Positions 17,286 to 25,407 of a stretch of 54,769 nt of DNA are shown here, in pieces. Made by a program: the position numbers and the translations under genes. Within the stretch, counting starts at the first letter, position 1. Every line of letters starts with the position of its first letter. The stretch is from Roseivirga sp. (GTDB lineage: Bacteria > Bacteroidota > Bacteroidia > Cytophagales > Cyclobacteriaceae). The notes below the pieces were generated by a model. The model made no database searches and had not been told where the DNA came from. It saw only the letters and a list, made by a program, of their open reading frames with translations. Location: assembly GCA_029262895.1 (NCBI GenBank), contig JAJCYM010000030.1, positions 1-54,769 on the forward strand, read 5' to 3'.

Positions 17286-19811
17286 TCATTCATCCTTTAA
17301 TGCTTCCACAGGATTGAGTCTGGCTGATTTCAAAGATTGAAATCCTACGGTACCCCATGCGATGACTAATGCCGAAGCTCCGGCCAAAACAAACACCCAA
17401 ATATCGATAGATGTTTTGTAGGCAAAACCCGAAAGCCAGGAGTCTACGAAGTAGTAGGCAAGGGGAGTGGCAATTAAAATGGAGATGGTCACAAACCTGG
17501 TAAACTCTGAAGAAAACAGAAATACTAAATGGGAGACTTTGGCACCCAGAACCTTTCGAACCCCCAGTTCCTTTTTTCTTTGCTCTGCTGAGAATGCGGC
17601 AAGTCCAAATAAGCCCAGGCAAGCAATGGCAATGGCCATCACGGTGAATATGTTGATGATTTCCCCCATTCTTTGCTCATTCCTGAAGCTGTTTTCAAAA
17701 CTCTGATCCATAAAACTATACTCAAACGGGAAGGAAGAATCTAACTGCATTAATTCCGATTGAATACTGGTGATGAATGACTGGAGGGTCTCTCTTGAAC
17801 CAGCGACTTTATTGTCCAATCTCAATGATAAAAACGATGGGCTCGTTCCACTATCAGGAAGGTTTGGGTTGTCGATGTGATAGATGACTAAAGGCTGTAT
17901 CTCTTGTTTCAGGCTATTAAAATTGAAGTTATCAACCACTCCGATAATCTCGAATTTTCTCGATCCACGAAGGAAGAACTTTCCAATAGGTGAGTTTTGA
18001 GCATATTCATCGGGAAGCCCAAGGCCTAAAGCTTTCACAGCTGCGGCATTCAGAATAACGCTGGATTGCTTGTCAGTCAATCGTGTTCTTTCAAAATTTC
18101 TGCCTGCCAGCCATTTTGGGTTGAGCAAACGGATATAGTCTTCATCCGTTTTCATTCGTTTCACATGAACGGCCTCGTCATCTGAATTTTCTTTATTGAT
18201 GATATCGCCTCTCTGAATGTTGGGAGGAACCTCATGAGACTGGCCAATTGCCTTAACGATAGGATTGTTGACCAATGAATTTTTGATAGCACCAACATTG
18301 GATTCCAACCTTTCGATATTATGCAATTGCAATACGTGTTCGCGGTCATATCCGACATCAAAACTCGTTGTGTAACTTAATTGCTTATGGACGAAAAATG
18401 TACTGATGATCAGCGCGATAGACACTGTGAATTGGAAAATGACGAGGACATTTCTTACTCCTTTACCTTTAAATCCTGCACTTGATTTTCCCTTAAGTAC
18501 CTGGGCGGGTTTGAATGAAGACAAATAGAAGGCGGGGTAGGTGCCAGCGATAAATCCAAGGACAAGAACGAAGCTCACAACAACGAGAATGAATTTAGGA
18601 TCGATAAGATTGGCGTAGAGGCTAAGCTCTTTTTGAGCAATTTGGTTGAAGCCGTTCAGAAACAGTTCTGTACTCACAATTGCGATCAATGTGCTAATTG
18701 CCGTATAGAGGAGGGATTCAAAGATAAATTGTTGAATCAACGATTTTCTATGTGAGCCAAGCACCTTTCTTATGCCTACTTCCTTTGCCCTATTTGATGA
18801 TCGAGCTGTTGAAAGGTTCATAAAGTTGATGCTGGAGAGGACAAGGACTATTAGGCCAATAGCCGAAAAAATGGTGATGTATTTGACATTTCCATTCGGG
18901 CCCAGAAGGTTGCCAACTTGGGCATCCAAATAAATGTCTTCAATCGGCTGTAGATATAGTTGCCAAGACTTTCCACTTTCCTCTAATTGGTCGAACGTTT
19001 GACCAAAAACTATTTGTAGAGTTCCAGCTGCCCATTTTGGTGGGATCGCCTGCATTTTGGACGTTAAGGCCACCATGTCGGTGCCTTTTTCTACAAGTCC
19101 GTAATTTCCAAAAGCCGTCCAGACCCATGTAGATTCATTGGCTTTTATGTCCTGGTAGCTGCTCATTGAGGTAAGCATATCGAATCGGATATGTGAATTC
19201 TGTGGAATGTCTTTGAGCACTGCGGATACTTGGAAGGGCTGCCATATTTCGGGTTTTTGATTTGGACCTTCCAGAATAGTGCCTTTCATATGTAATGTTT
19301 TGCCTATGGCATTTTCATCTCCAAAGTATTTGATGGCCATTGCTTCTGTAATAGCAACCTTAAATGGCTCTGCGAGTGCAGTTGAAACGTCTCCGGCAAG
19401 CAATTCGAATGAGAAGACATCCAGGAAATTTTCTTCAACAGCCAATAGGTTTTCCTGAAGAAAAGAAGTGACCGCCTTATTGTCATTTCTATAAGCCACA
19501 GCAAAAGGTTCGGTGGCCAGAACTCGTGTCACTTGTTCAAACTCGGGGATATCGGTTCGAAGCGCTATGCCCAGGTTTGGGCCGGTGTTACCCATTTGCT
19601 CATTCCAGTCGCCCCATATGTAAGACTGGTTGATTCTATAAATGCGATCTTTGTTTTTATGAAAACTGTCATAGGACAATTCGTCCTGAACATATAGACC
19701 GATCAACAAGCAGGTAGTTATGCCAATAGAAAGGCCAAGAATATTAAGCAATGTAAACTGCTTGTGTCTTATGGAAGTTCTCCAGGCAGTTTTAAACATG
19801 TTCGTGAGCAT
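17286..19811 (-). CDS. FtsX/MacB-type ABC transporter permease (stand-alone)
   Basis: An 841-residue double-module permease of the same family as the array at 34741 onward. Each half has a TM helix, a MacB_PCD-like periplasmic domain and three helices with the coupling sequence (RAKEVGIRKVLGS in the first half, KKELGVRKVLGA in the second), ending LNPVEALKDE. The frame is open to 19862, but MLTNMFKTAWR at 19811 aligns with the family start MLKNYFKTAIR. The longer form would also begin upstream of the sigma-54 promoter at 19846-19861. No ATPase gene is near. It lies more than 14 kb from the array and on the other strand. Type VII ABC proteins of this kind drive envelope processes or efflux; the substrate is unknown. 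Confidence 0.88.
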   Translation of the reverse strand: MLTNMFKTAWRTSIRHKQFTLLNILGLSIGITTCLLIGLYVQDELSYDSFHKNKDRIYRINQSYIWGDWNEQMGNTGPNLGIALRTDIPEFEQVTRVLATEPFAVAYRNDNKAVTSFLQENLLAVEENFLDVFSFELLAGDVSTALAEPFKVAITEAMAIKYFGDENAIGKTLHMKGTILEGPNQKPEIWQPFQVSAVLKDIPQNSHIRFDMLTSMSSYQDIKANESTWVWTAFGNYGLVEKGTDMVALTSKMQAIPPKWAAGTLQIVFGQTFDQLEESGKSWQLYLQPIEDIYLDAQVGNLLGPNGNVKYITIFSAIGLIVLVLSSINFMNLSTARSSNRAKEVGIRKVLGSHRKSLIQQFIFESLLYTAISTLIAIVSTELFLNGFNQIAQKELSLYANLIDPKFILVVVSFVLVLGFIAGTYPAFYLSSFKPAQVLKGKSSAGFKGKGVRNVLVIFQFTVSIALIISTFFVHKQLSYTTSFDVGYDREHVLQLHNIERLESNVGAIKNSLVNNPIVKAIGQSHEVPPNIQRGDIINKENSDDEAVHVKRMKTDEDYIRLLNPKWLAGRNFERTRLTDKQSSVILNAAAVKALGLGLPDEYAQNSPIGKFFLRGSRKFEIIGVVDNFNFNSLKQEIQPLVIYHIDNPNLPDSGTSPSFLSLRLDNKVAGSRETLQSFITSIQSELMQLDSSFPFEYSFMDQSFENSFRNEQRMGEIINIFTVMAIAIACLGLFGLAAFSAEQRKKELGVRKVLGAKVSHLVFLFSSEFTRFVTISILIATPLAYYFVDSWLSGFAYKTSIDIWVFVLAGASALVIAWGTVGFQSLKSARLNPVEALKDE

Positions 19812-19845
19812 CGGGGGCAATTTAAGTATAAACTGCGATGCTCTT

Positions 19846-19861
19846 TCCAAAAGCAGTGCCA
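19846..19861 (-). promoter_or_regulatory. Sigma-54 (-24/-12) promoter match of the lone permease gene
   Basis: The minus strand reads TGGCACTGCTTTTGGA against the consensus TGGCACGNNNNTTGCW. The -24 half TGGCAC is perfect, the spacing is exact and the -12 half is TTGG instead of TTGC. The expected start of transcription is near 19836, about 25 bases before the ATG at 19811. The same TTGG variant and geometry occur before the permease array. Confidence 0.6.
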
Positions 19862-19924
19862 AAACAAAATGTAGCCTAATACACTCTAACCAGAGTTTTT
19901 GAAATTTAGAGTATAAACCTCCTG

Positions 19925-19959
19925 TTCCAAACAGAACGGAAGTGTCCGTCAGCGAACGG
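19925..19959 (+). repeat. Dispersed intergenic 35-bp repeat, copy 1
   Basis: Begins ttccaaacagaacggaagtg and matches 21782-21816 at 30 of 35 positions in the same orientation. No coding sense is apparent. Confidence 0.6.
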
Positions 19960-19971
19960 TAGCTTTTGAGT

Positions 19972-20640
19972 CTAAATTCCGAAGATTACACCAAGCTTAT
20001 AACCGAAGTAATGGGTTAGCGATTCATGAGTGCCTTCTTCAAGCGAGAATACTCCATCACCTTCAGGGTGCATGCGATAGGTAGCTCTGCTACCCGAATG
20101 TCCATTGATGCCCATATTTATCCATAAATTATCTCTTTCCCTATCCTTACTAAACAAGGCTCCTGGATTGACCATCAATCCTATCCCTGCTCCCATATTG
20201 AAGGCTGTGCCATGGAAACTGAACTCACCATCGAAGCCAGTGTTTTCTAGAGCAGCATCTGTGGTACTGAAAAAGGTGGTCAGTCCTAATCTTGCTTCGG
20301 AATACAATTTGAATGCCGACATTTCGACCAGATCATATCGCACAAATCCATGGAGGGTGAAGAAGCAATCCTCTTCGTCTATCCTAATTTGATTGCCACG
20401 ATGCATGATATCATATGAATCGGAGCTGTACATGGCTACGCCCAGTTCTCCACCCCATGAGAATCTTGAGTTATCCGAACTGCGTTGATAGTTGAATGAA
20501 ATACCGAATGGAACCTTGTCGACATTTTGGTTAAATGCGGCCTTCGGAGCATAAGCCTTTAGGCTGATACCCATTCCTGTCTGGGCTTGAACGGATATTC
20601 CTAAGAATAAGAGGGAAGCAATGAGTAAAACTTTTTTCAT
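19972..20640 (-). CDS. Predicted outer-membrane beta-barrel protein
   Basis: A 222-residue protein with a signal peptide (MKKVLLIASLLFLGISVQAQ). The mature part consists of alternating hydrophobic/polar beta-strand segments with many Gly and aromatic residues (FGISFNYQR, WGGELGVAMY, FTLHGFVRYDLV, FNMGAGIGLMVNPG) and ends in a strand, YKLGVIFGI, as expected for a small 8-10 strand outer-membrane barrel. No specific family is recognised. A sigma-54-like site lies about 55 bases upstream of the start. Confidence 0.75.
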   Translation of the reverse strand: MKKVLLIASLLFLGISVQAQTGMGISLKAYAPKAAFNQNVDKVPFGISFNYQRSSDNSRFSWGGELGVAMYSSDSYDIMHRGNQIRIDEEDCFFTLHGFVRYDLVEMSAFKLYSEARLGLTTFFSTTDAALENTGFDGEFSFHGTAFNMGAGIGLMVNPGALFSKDRERDNLWINMGINGHSGSRATYRMHPEGDGVFSLEEGTHESLTHYFGYKLGVIFGI

Positions 20641-20693
20641 GATTCAAGGGTTTGAAGTTAAAAAATTAATAGACCCATTTTCCGGGATTCTTA

Positions 20694-20709
20694 TGCAACA
20701 ATAATGCCG
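20694..20709 (-). promoter_or_regulatory. Possible sigma-54 promoter of the beta-barrel gene
   Basis: The minus strand reads CGGCATTATTGTTGCA. GGCA and TTGCA are at the exact -24/-12 spacing and only the first base and the sixth and seventh positions depart from TGGCACGNNNNTTGCW. Transcription would start near 20683, about 43 bases before the ATG. Confidence 0.45.
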
Positions 20710-20762
20710 ATTTAGCCAAATAGACTATTTTCTATCTAAGCTAGAGTGGTGGACTATTTTTC

Positions 20763-21545
20763 CTATTCGATCTCCTGATTTAGAATATCAATGATTTCAT
20801 TTACCTGCACTTTTGTGTTTTTGAAAATATCAGAGATATAGGTGTAGTTGATTTCGAGCAAGTATATATTGTTCAGGAACACTTTGTTTTTAAAGAGGTC
20901 GCGAATTTCATTCTCCATAGTCCTTTTGTGACTTTCGATGTAGGTCGAATCATAAGTCAGTTTTAGGTTTGGAATGTCGGACTTACTCAGGTCGTAGTAT
21001 TTGCCTAAATCGACATGGTGCAGAAGGTCTTCAAGAAAAACATCATAATCATTCCTGATATGCTCATGAGCAGCTGCAATTTCCGAATAAGTCTTTTTCA
21101 AGTTCATCAGCTTGAATTTGAGCTCATCATTGCTAAGCGAACTGAAATGTCCAGAACTCTTCATTTCATCGTAGGTATTATCATTCGGCCGAAACTCGTC
21201 AACAAAGGTTAAGTCTTGCAGGTCCTGATTGAATTCGTAAAGTGACCCTACTCGCATAAGATCTGAATTTCGTTTTACATCTTGTGCCGCGCTCACCTTC
21301 GTTTTGGCCAATTCAATCATATTGTCTAAGCCTTCTAGGTCAGCGCTAAGGTCATTTTTCAGATTATAGAAGTACTGGGATTCAACTATTCGATCCTTTC
21401 TTCCCTCATTCAAGTTATTGAATTGTATGGCGATGTAGATGCCTATGACCACGAGGAAAATTTCGCTGATGGCATAGAGGAGGTATTTGGAGACTTTCTT
21501 TTGTTCCATAAGTTGTATGCGGATTTTCCGGAAGAAGGTGATCAT
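20763..21545 (-). CDS. DUF6090 family membrane-anchored protein
   Basis: A 260-residue protein whose N-terminus is typical of the Bacteroidota DUF6090 family: MITFFRKIRIQL, then KYLLYAISEIFLVVIGIYIAIQFNNLNE with one membrane helix at about residues 19-42. The rest is an acidic, mostly helical soluble region with several long charged helices. The function is unknown. It stands alone, 122 bases after the start of the beta-barrel gene region and with a repeat-bearing gap upstream. Confidence 0.85.
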   Translation of the reverse strand: MITFFRKIRIQLMEQKKVSKYLLYAISEIFLVVIGIYIAIQFNNLNEGRKDRIVESQYFYNLKNDLSADLEGLDNMIELAKTKVSAAQDVKRNSDLMRVGSLYEFNQDLQDLTFVDEFRPNDNTYDEMKSSGHFSSLSNDELKFKLMNLKKTYSEIAAAHEHIRNDYDVFLEDLLHHVDLGKYYDLSKSDIPNLKLTYDSTYIESHKRTMENEIRDLFKNKVFLNNIYLLEINYTYISDIFKNTKVQVNEIIDILNQEIE

Positions 21546-21602
21546 GATTGCTTAATATAGTGAAAGGAGTTTTGAGTTACGAGTTGTGAGCCCCTAGTTT
21601 TT

Positions 21603-21683
21603 CGTCATTCTGAATGCCTGCACGATAGCTTCAGCGTTGGCGCAGCAAAACAAACCTGCCTTCCATCGGGCAGGGAATCTCAT
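21603..21683 (+). repeat. REP-like repeat, expanded copy
   Basis: Begins cgtcattctga (21603-21613) and ends cagggaatctcat (21671-21683), the two ends of the family at 24722-24767. A 6-bp stem (cctgcc/ggcagg) lies at 21655-21674. The internal gttggcgcag (21636-21645) recurs beside the copy at 25177-25237 (25248-25257). Confidence 0.5.
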
Positions 21684-21781
21684 TTTTCATTGGGGAGTTT
21701 CTGTCGGTCGGCTTGCAGCCTCCCTCAAAATGTCGTTGACTTATACATTCCCTTCTTGGAGCCCGGAGTTTAAGCCTTCTA

Positions 21782-21816
21782 TTCCAAAGAGAATGGAAGT
21801 GTTTGTCAGCGAAGGG
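21782..21816 (+). repeat. Dispersed intergenic 35-bp repeat, copy 2
   Basis: Begins ttccaaagagaatggaagtg and matches 19925-19959 at 30 of 35 positions, same orientation. Confidence 0.6.
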
Positions 21817-21839
21817 TTCCGAAAAAACTTTTGTGACTA

Positions 21840-23228
21840 TTAGTTGCCAGCTGCTTTCTTAGCACCCTCCAGCAACTCATCAAGCTGGGCTCTATTAAGG
21901 TGTTTACCCCGAAGAATCACCGAACTGATTTTTCTAGTATTGTTGATGTCGGTCAAAGGATCGGCATCCAAAAGCACAAGACTTGCCAGTTTGCCTTCTT
22001 CTATAGTACCAAACTCACTCTCCTTATCCGTGAAGATAGCAGCATTGAGTGTAGCGGCTTTTAATGCCTCAAGCGATGACATACCACCCTCAACCATCAA
22101 CTCAAGCTCATCGTGCAGACTGAAACCAGGGTAACAATAGGGATTGGGGTAATCTGTTCCGGCAATAATTTTGACCCCCTTTTCAGAGAGCCTCCCCATT
22201 AAGGAGAGCTGTAGTTTATATTTATCAAGAGCGGCTTGAAAGTAATCTTCAGGTGCATTCTTAAAGCGAAAATCCTGACTCGGATTCCATGATTGTGTCA
22301 TGAATGTGGGTAAATATTCTAGTCGTGGATCGTCAATATATTCTGCATTATTTAGGTTGGCGATACTGCGAAGTACTGTTAGCGTTGGTGATAACCACAT
22401 GTCACTTTTCGCCATAACGGAGGCCAAAGAATCAAATTTGGCTTCATTAAAATGTTCTATCAAAAACATGGTTTTTTCGGTATTGGTAGCCGATTTTTCA
22501 TTGAGCTGTTCAAACCCCTTTGGATCATCAATACTGGCTTCGAGCATGGCGTAAAAATGCTCGCTGCTCTTTTGCCCTGCTTCCATGGTCTCCCAAACCG
22601 TCATTCCTGAGGGGATATGACCAGCAAATGAAATTCCCTTTTCTTTGGCATAATTGGCTATAGCCATATAGGTGTCTTTTGGCAACCGACTGTAGACCTT
22701 TAAGAAGTCAACACCCGATTCAATTTGTGCATCGACAGCCGCGATGGCCTCTTCGGGTGAGGCAACTCCGGTGGACGTAGGCCAAATGGGAGGGGTGCCA
22801 TCAATGATGCTACCAGCTGAATAAATGTCGGGAGCCAGCAATTTGCCCGAGGCAGTTTGCTGCCGAACATTTTTAATAGTGTTCATTTCTCCCCACATCT
22901 CACGGACGTGTGTGATACCATTTGCAATGAGCAATGGATTGGAAATGATGTAATTCCAGAAATAGTGGGTGTGCATATCGGAAAGTCCGGGAATCAGGAA
23001 TTTGCCTGTTCCATCAATCACTTCTGTTGAATCTGAGGGGCTCACCTCACCATCGTAGATTTGGATAATACGGTCTCCGTCAATGGCGACATTTCTATTC
23101 TGGAGTTTATCTCCGGTTTTGACATCAATCACAGTAACATTGGTAATCAGAAGATTATGAGAAACATCCTTTGGGGTGCTACAGGCTCCCATCAGGATCA
23201 CGAGAAGAAAGAGAATGGACTTTTTCAT
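21840..23228 (-). CDS. Amidohydrolase-family lipoprotein
   Basis: A 462-residue exported member of the amidohydrolase superfamily (imidazolonepropionase/prolidase-like branch). The N-terminus MKKSILFLLVILMGACS has a lipobox with Cys16. The enzyme core has IPGLSDMHTHYFW with the HxH metal site, FLKVYSRLPK with the likely carboxylated lysine, SFAGHIPSG and SSEHFYAM with metal-binding histidines, and IIAGTDYPNPY with the catalytic aspartate. It ends in the typical DTNAAIFTDKE-like and GKLASLVLLDADPL segments. It probably hydrolyses a C-N or ester bond in a periplasmic substrate, possibly a dipeptide; the substrate is not known. The ATG at 23228 opens the signal sequence; the frame extends 14 codons further up. 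Confidence 0.85.
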   Translation of the reverse strand: MKKSILFLLVILMGACSTPKDVSHNLLITNVTVIDVKTGDKLQNRNVAIDGDRIIQIYDGEVSPSDSTEVIDGTGKFLIPGLSDMHTHYFWNYIISNPLLIANGITHVREMWGEMNTIKNVRQQTASGKLLAPDIYSAGSIIDGTPPIWPTSTGVASPEEAIAAVDAQIESGVDFLKVYSRLPKDTYMAIANYAKEKGISFAGHIPSGMTVWETMEAGQKSSEHFYAMLEASIDDPKGFEQLNEKSATNTEKTMFLIEHFNEAKFDSLASVMAKSDMWLSPTLTVLRSIANLNNAEYIDDPRLEYLPTFMTQSWNPSQDFRFKNAPEDYFQAALDKYKLQLSLMGRLSEKGVKIIAGTDYPNPYCYPGFSLHDELELMVEGGMSSLEALKAATLNAAIFTDKESEFGTIEEGKLASLVLLDADPLTDINNTRKISSVILRGKHLNRAQLDELLEGAKKAAGN

Positions 23229-23329
23229 ACACTTTGAGTTTTGAACAAGTTCCAGTAAAAAAACCAGCACCTCGGTCCATTTTGGTGGAGCGGAAGAAAA
23301 GAGTAGTGAGTGGTTTTATGTAGGGGTTT

Positions 23330-24595
23330 TTAGTTGCCTTGAACTAAGGCCAGTATTTGATCCTCAAAATCTTCTTTGCTCATCTGAAAGGAAATAGCTT
23401 CGGCTTTTTGCTTGTAAGAAGGGTTTAACCAGAGCTCTTGAATTTTGGGTTCCAAACGTTCCAAATCGGCCTTTTTGATTGGTATACCTTTTGGCCCGGC
23501 TCCGAGATTGGCAACGGTATTGTTCCAAAAAAACTGATCAACGATGTGTGGAATAATCAGGTTGGCGCAGCCGTACTTTAGCGCGGTATGCGTTGTACCC
23601 GAACCACCATGGTGCACTACTGCATGGATTTTTGGAAACAACCAATCGTAAGGGATGTTCCTGACAAAGTGAATCAAATCTGACGCAACTTCTTGTTCAA
23701 CCAAACCTCCCCATGAAGTATTTATGATCACAGGAATATTATGTCTAGTGCAGATTTCACAAAAAGCTTTTGTGACCTTTTCAGGCTTGGCGTTGATCAT
23801 ACTTCCAAAGCTGATAAAGAGAATCTTGTCATGCTTGGTCAAAAACGCTTCAAGTTGTGCGTCCGGTTCGTATGCAGTTTTCTTATCCAGCTCCCTGAAG
23901 CCAGTGATATGAATATGATCTGCCCAATAATCGGGCTTAGTAAACAAGGAAGGAGAAAAAGAGTAGAAGGCCGTTTCCTGATTGAGCATAAAACGCTTGA
24001 TTCGCCTTGCGGTAAATTTTGTGTTTTTAAGGTCTTTTCGTAGGTCTTTGGTTAGCATCTTGGTCACAAAACCTCGAATCCAGCCTACTGCCCAATAGGT
24101 AAACAGGTTGAAGTTACTACCCAAATTTACCTTGACGCCCACCATAGGCTGGTGCTTCACGGGGTGTGCCACGCAAGGCATTGGGCTCATCATAATGCTT
24201 TTGTTGGGATTGGCCATGCCCCAAACCAAAGGGAAGAGACATTTGCTGTGATATAAAACCAGATCGGGATTTTCCTGTTGAATCACATCATGTTGTTCTT
24301 TCAAAATGGTTTTTTGAACCTGCTTGGAAGCTTTGATAATTCTTAACATGGCCTTTATGCGGAACCATCTTGAACCCTGCTGGCCCATAACCGCCCGGCC
24401 ATCTTTTCCCTCAATTAGTTCCAGAAACCTGCGGTCAAACGGGTAAAATGGTATTTGATGCTGTGCCAATGTTTCTTTGAATTGTTCGGGCATGCCGCAT
24501 ACAACCTCCCAGCCATTTTTTCTAAGCATTTGCGCCATGGCCAGAAAGGGCTCCATATCGCCACGGGTACCTATAGAAAGGAGGAGTGCTTTCAT
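23330..24595 (-). CDS. UGT/MGT-type glycosyltransferase (GT1 family)
   Basis: A 421-residue GT-B fold enzyme. The N-terminal domain begins with LLSIGTRGDMEPFLAMAQ, the acceptor-domain motif of sterol/macrolide/rhamnolipid-type glycosyltransferases. The C-terminal domain has LFISFGSM and the nucleotide-sugar motif VHHGGSGTTHTALKYG. It would transfer a sugar from a UDP-sugar to a small lipophilic or natural-product acceptor, facing the cytoplasm. The first ATG (24595) is used; a TTG three codons upstream is less likely. A consensus -7 element lies 20 bases upstream. The acceptor is unknown. Confidence 0.88.
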   Translation of the reverse strand: MKALLLSIGTRGDMEPFLAMAQMLRKNGWEVVCGMPEQFKETLAQHQIPFYPFDRRFLELIEGKDGRAVMGQQGSRWFRIKAMLRIIKASKQVQKTILKEQHDVIQQENPDLVLYHSKCLFPLVWGMANPNKSIMMSPMPCVAHPVKHQPMVGVKVNLGSNFNLFTYWAVGWIRGFVTKMLTKDLRKDLKNTKFTARRIKRFMLNQETAFYSFSPSLFTKPDYWADHIHITGFRELDKKTAYEPDAQLEAFLTKHDKILFISFGSMINAKPEKVTKAFCEICTRHNIPVIINTSWGGLVEQEVASDLIHFVRNIPYDWLFPKIHAVVHHGGSGTTHTALKYGCANLIIPHIVDQFFWNNTVANLGAGPKGIPIKKADLERLEPKIQELWLNPSYKQKAEAISFQMSKEDFEDQILALVQGN

Positions 24596-24615
24596 TTTAT
24601 GCAAGGTAAGTCTGT

Positions 24616-24623
24616 CAAAATTA
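24616..24623 (-). promoter_or_regulatory. Candidate -7 element of the glycosyltransferase gene
   Basis: The minus strand reads TAATTTTG (TAnnTTTG), ending 20 bases before the ATG at 24595. Confidence 0.4.
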
Positions 24624-24721
24624 GAAAAGGTTCAATCAGTCCTTGGCTTCAGCAATAAAAAATGTAGAATTTAAACTTATGGCATAAAAGCTTGATTTTT
24701 TACAAACTCTCTACGACACAG

Positions 24722-24767
24722 CCGTCATTCTGAGTTTTGCTTTTCACAAAACGAAGAATCTGTCTGT
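24722..24767 (+). repeat. REP-like palindromic repeat, left copy beside the GIY-YIG gene
   Basis: Three parts: ccgtcattctga (24722-24733), a perfect small hairpin gttttg-cttttca-caaaac (24734-24752), and gaagaatctgtctgt (24753-24767). Both end segments recur exactly, in reverse orientation, at 25177-25237 on the other side of the nuclease gene. Confidence 0.8.
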
Positions 24768-24776
24768 AAAAACCAC

Positions 24777-25076
24777 CTACCACCTCAAAACTTCAGATGC
24801 TAAATCTACCCATTTTGGGTTAGAAGCATTGATCAGCTCGTTTTTCCAGGCTCTGGTCTTACCTTTAATATACTTTTCCCGTTGGATAGCCTCCTCGATT
24901 GTTGAAAAATGCTCCATATAAAGTAAAATGGTCAGATTATACCTGGCCGAAAAACTTTTCGGGAATGACTTATTCAGGTGCTGACGCATTCTTGAGCCCA
25001 AGTCGGAAGTAACACCTACGTAAAGAGTTGTCTTGTTTTTATTTGTGAGTATGTAAACCGAACCTCCCCTGACCAT
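24777..25076 (-). CDS. Small GIY-YIG nuclease-domain protein
   Basis: A 99-residue protein made of one GIY-YIG domain. VYIL (Tyr8) and LYVGVT (Tyr19, Gly21) form the GIY-YIG strands, Arg29 and His33 follow in SRMRQH, and Glu67 in EEAIQREKYIK is the expected metal-binding glutamate, so the active site looks complete. It resembles the YhbQ/UPF0213 group, which occurs in many copies in Bacteroidota. No other domain is present. The gene ends 10 bases from one REP-like repeat and starts about 100 bases from an inverted copy of it, suggesting that gene and repeats form one unit. Role as housekeeping nuclease or repeat-mobilising enzyme is open. Confidence 0.88.
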   Translation of the reverse strand: MVRGGSVYILTNKNKTTLYVGVTSDLGSRMRQHLNKSFPKSFSARYNLTILLYMEHFSTIEEAIQREKYIKGKTRAWKNELINASNPKWVDLASEVLRW

Positions 25077-25407
25077 TGTTTAATTTAGTTAATGGTCGTC
25101 AGCTAATGGAACCATTATAAAAGAATCTCAACTAGGTCGGATGTGGTTTGTCGGTTCATTGCTGAAGGCTGGCTAGACAGACAGATTCTTCAGTCGTTTC
25201 CTTCTCTTGCGAGAAGCAATCTCCTTCAGAATGACGGTCAAATTAGGGTTGGCGCAGTAAGCCGCTAATCATTTATAACTCCTTTTACCTATTGCCCAAT
25301 TTCCAAATCATCTAGTCACCCAATTCCCAATCAAACAATTCCACTATTTTCTTAGCACATAAATTGCTACTATTGAAAACTGAACTGAAAATCCAAAAAC
25401 CAATACC
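25077..25407. other. 331-base gap between GIY-YIG gene and S9 peptidase gene
   Basis: It holds the right REP-like repeat (25177-25237), the shared decamer gttggcgcag (25248-25257) and a low-complexity stretch of loosely repeated cccaatt-type words (about 25283-25345). A near-consensus -7 element TACTATTG at 25368-25375 may serve the peptidase gene 33 bases on. No gene is seen. Confidence 0.5.
25177..25237 (-). repeat. REP-like palindromic repeat, right copy (inverted)
   Basis: acagacagattcttc (25177-25191) and tcagaatgacgg (25226-25237) are exact reverse complements of the two end segments at 24722-24767. The 34-base centre differs but also holds a perfect hairpin, cttctc-ttgc-gagaag. Confidence 0.8.

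Noticed and set aside
23229-23329. Sigma-54 site before the amidohydrolase lipoprotein gene
   Set aside because: Only the GG-N10-GG spacing fits; the rest of both halves does not match.
24777-25076. GIY-YIG gene as a homing endonuclease in an intron or intein
   Set aside because: It is a free-standing gene in an intergenic gap with no split host gene around it.
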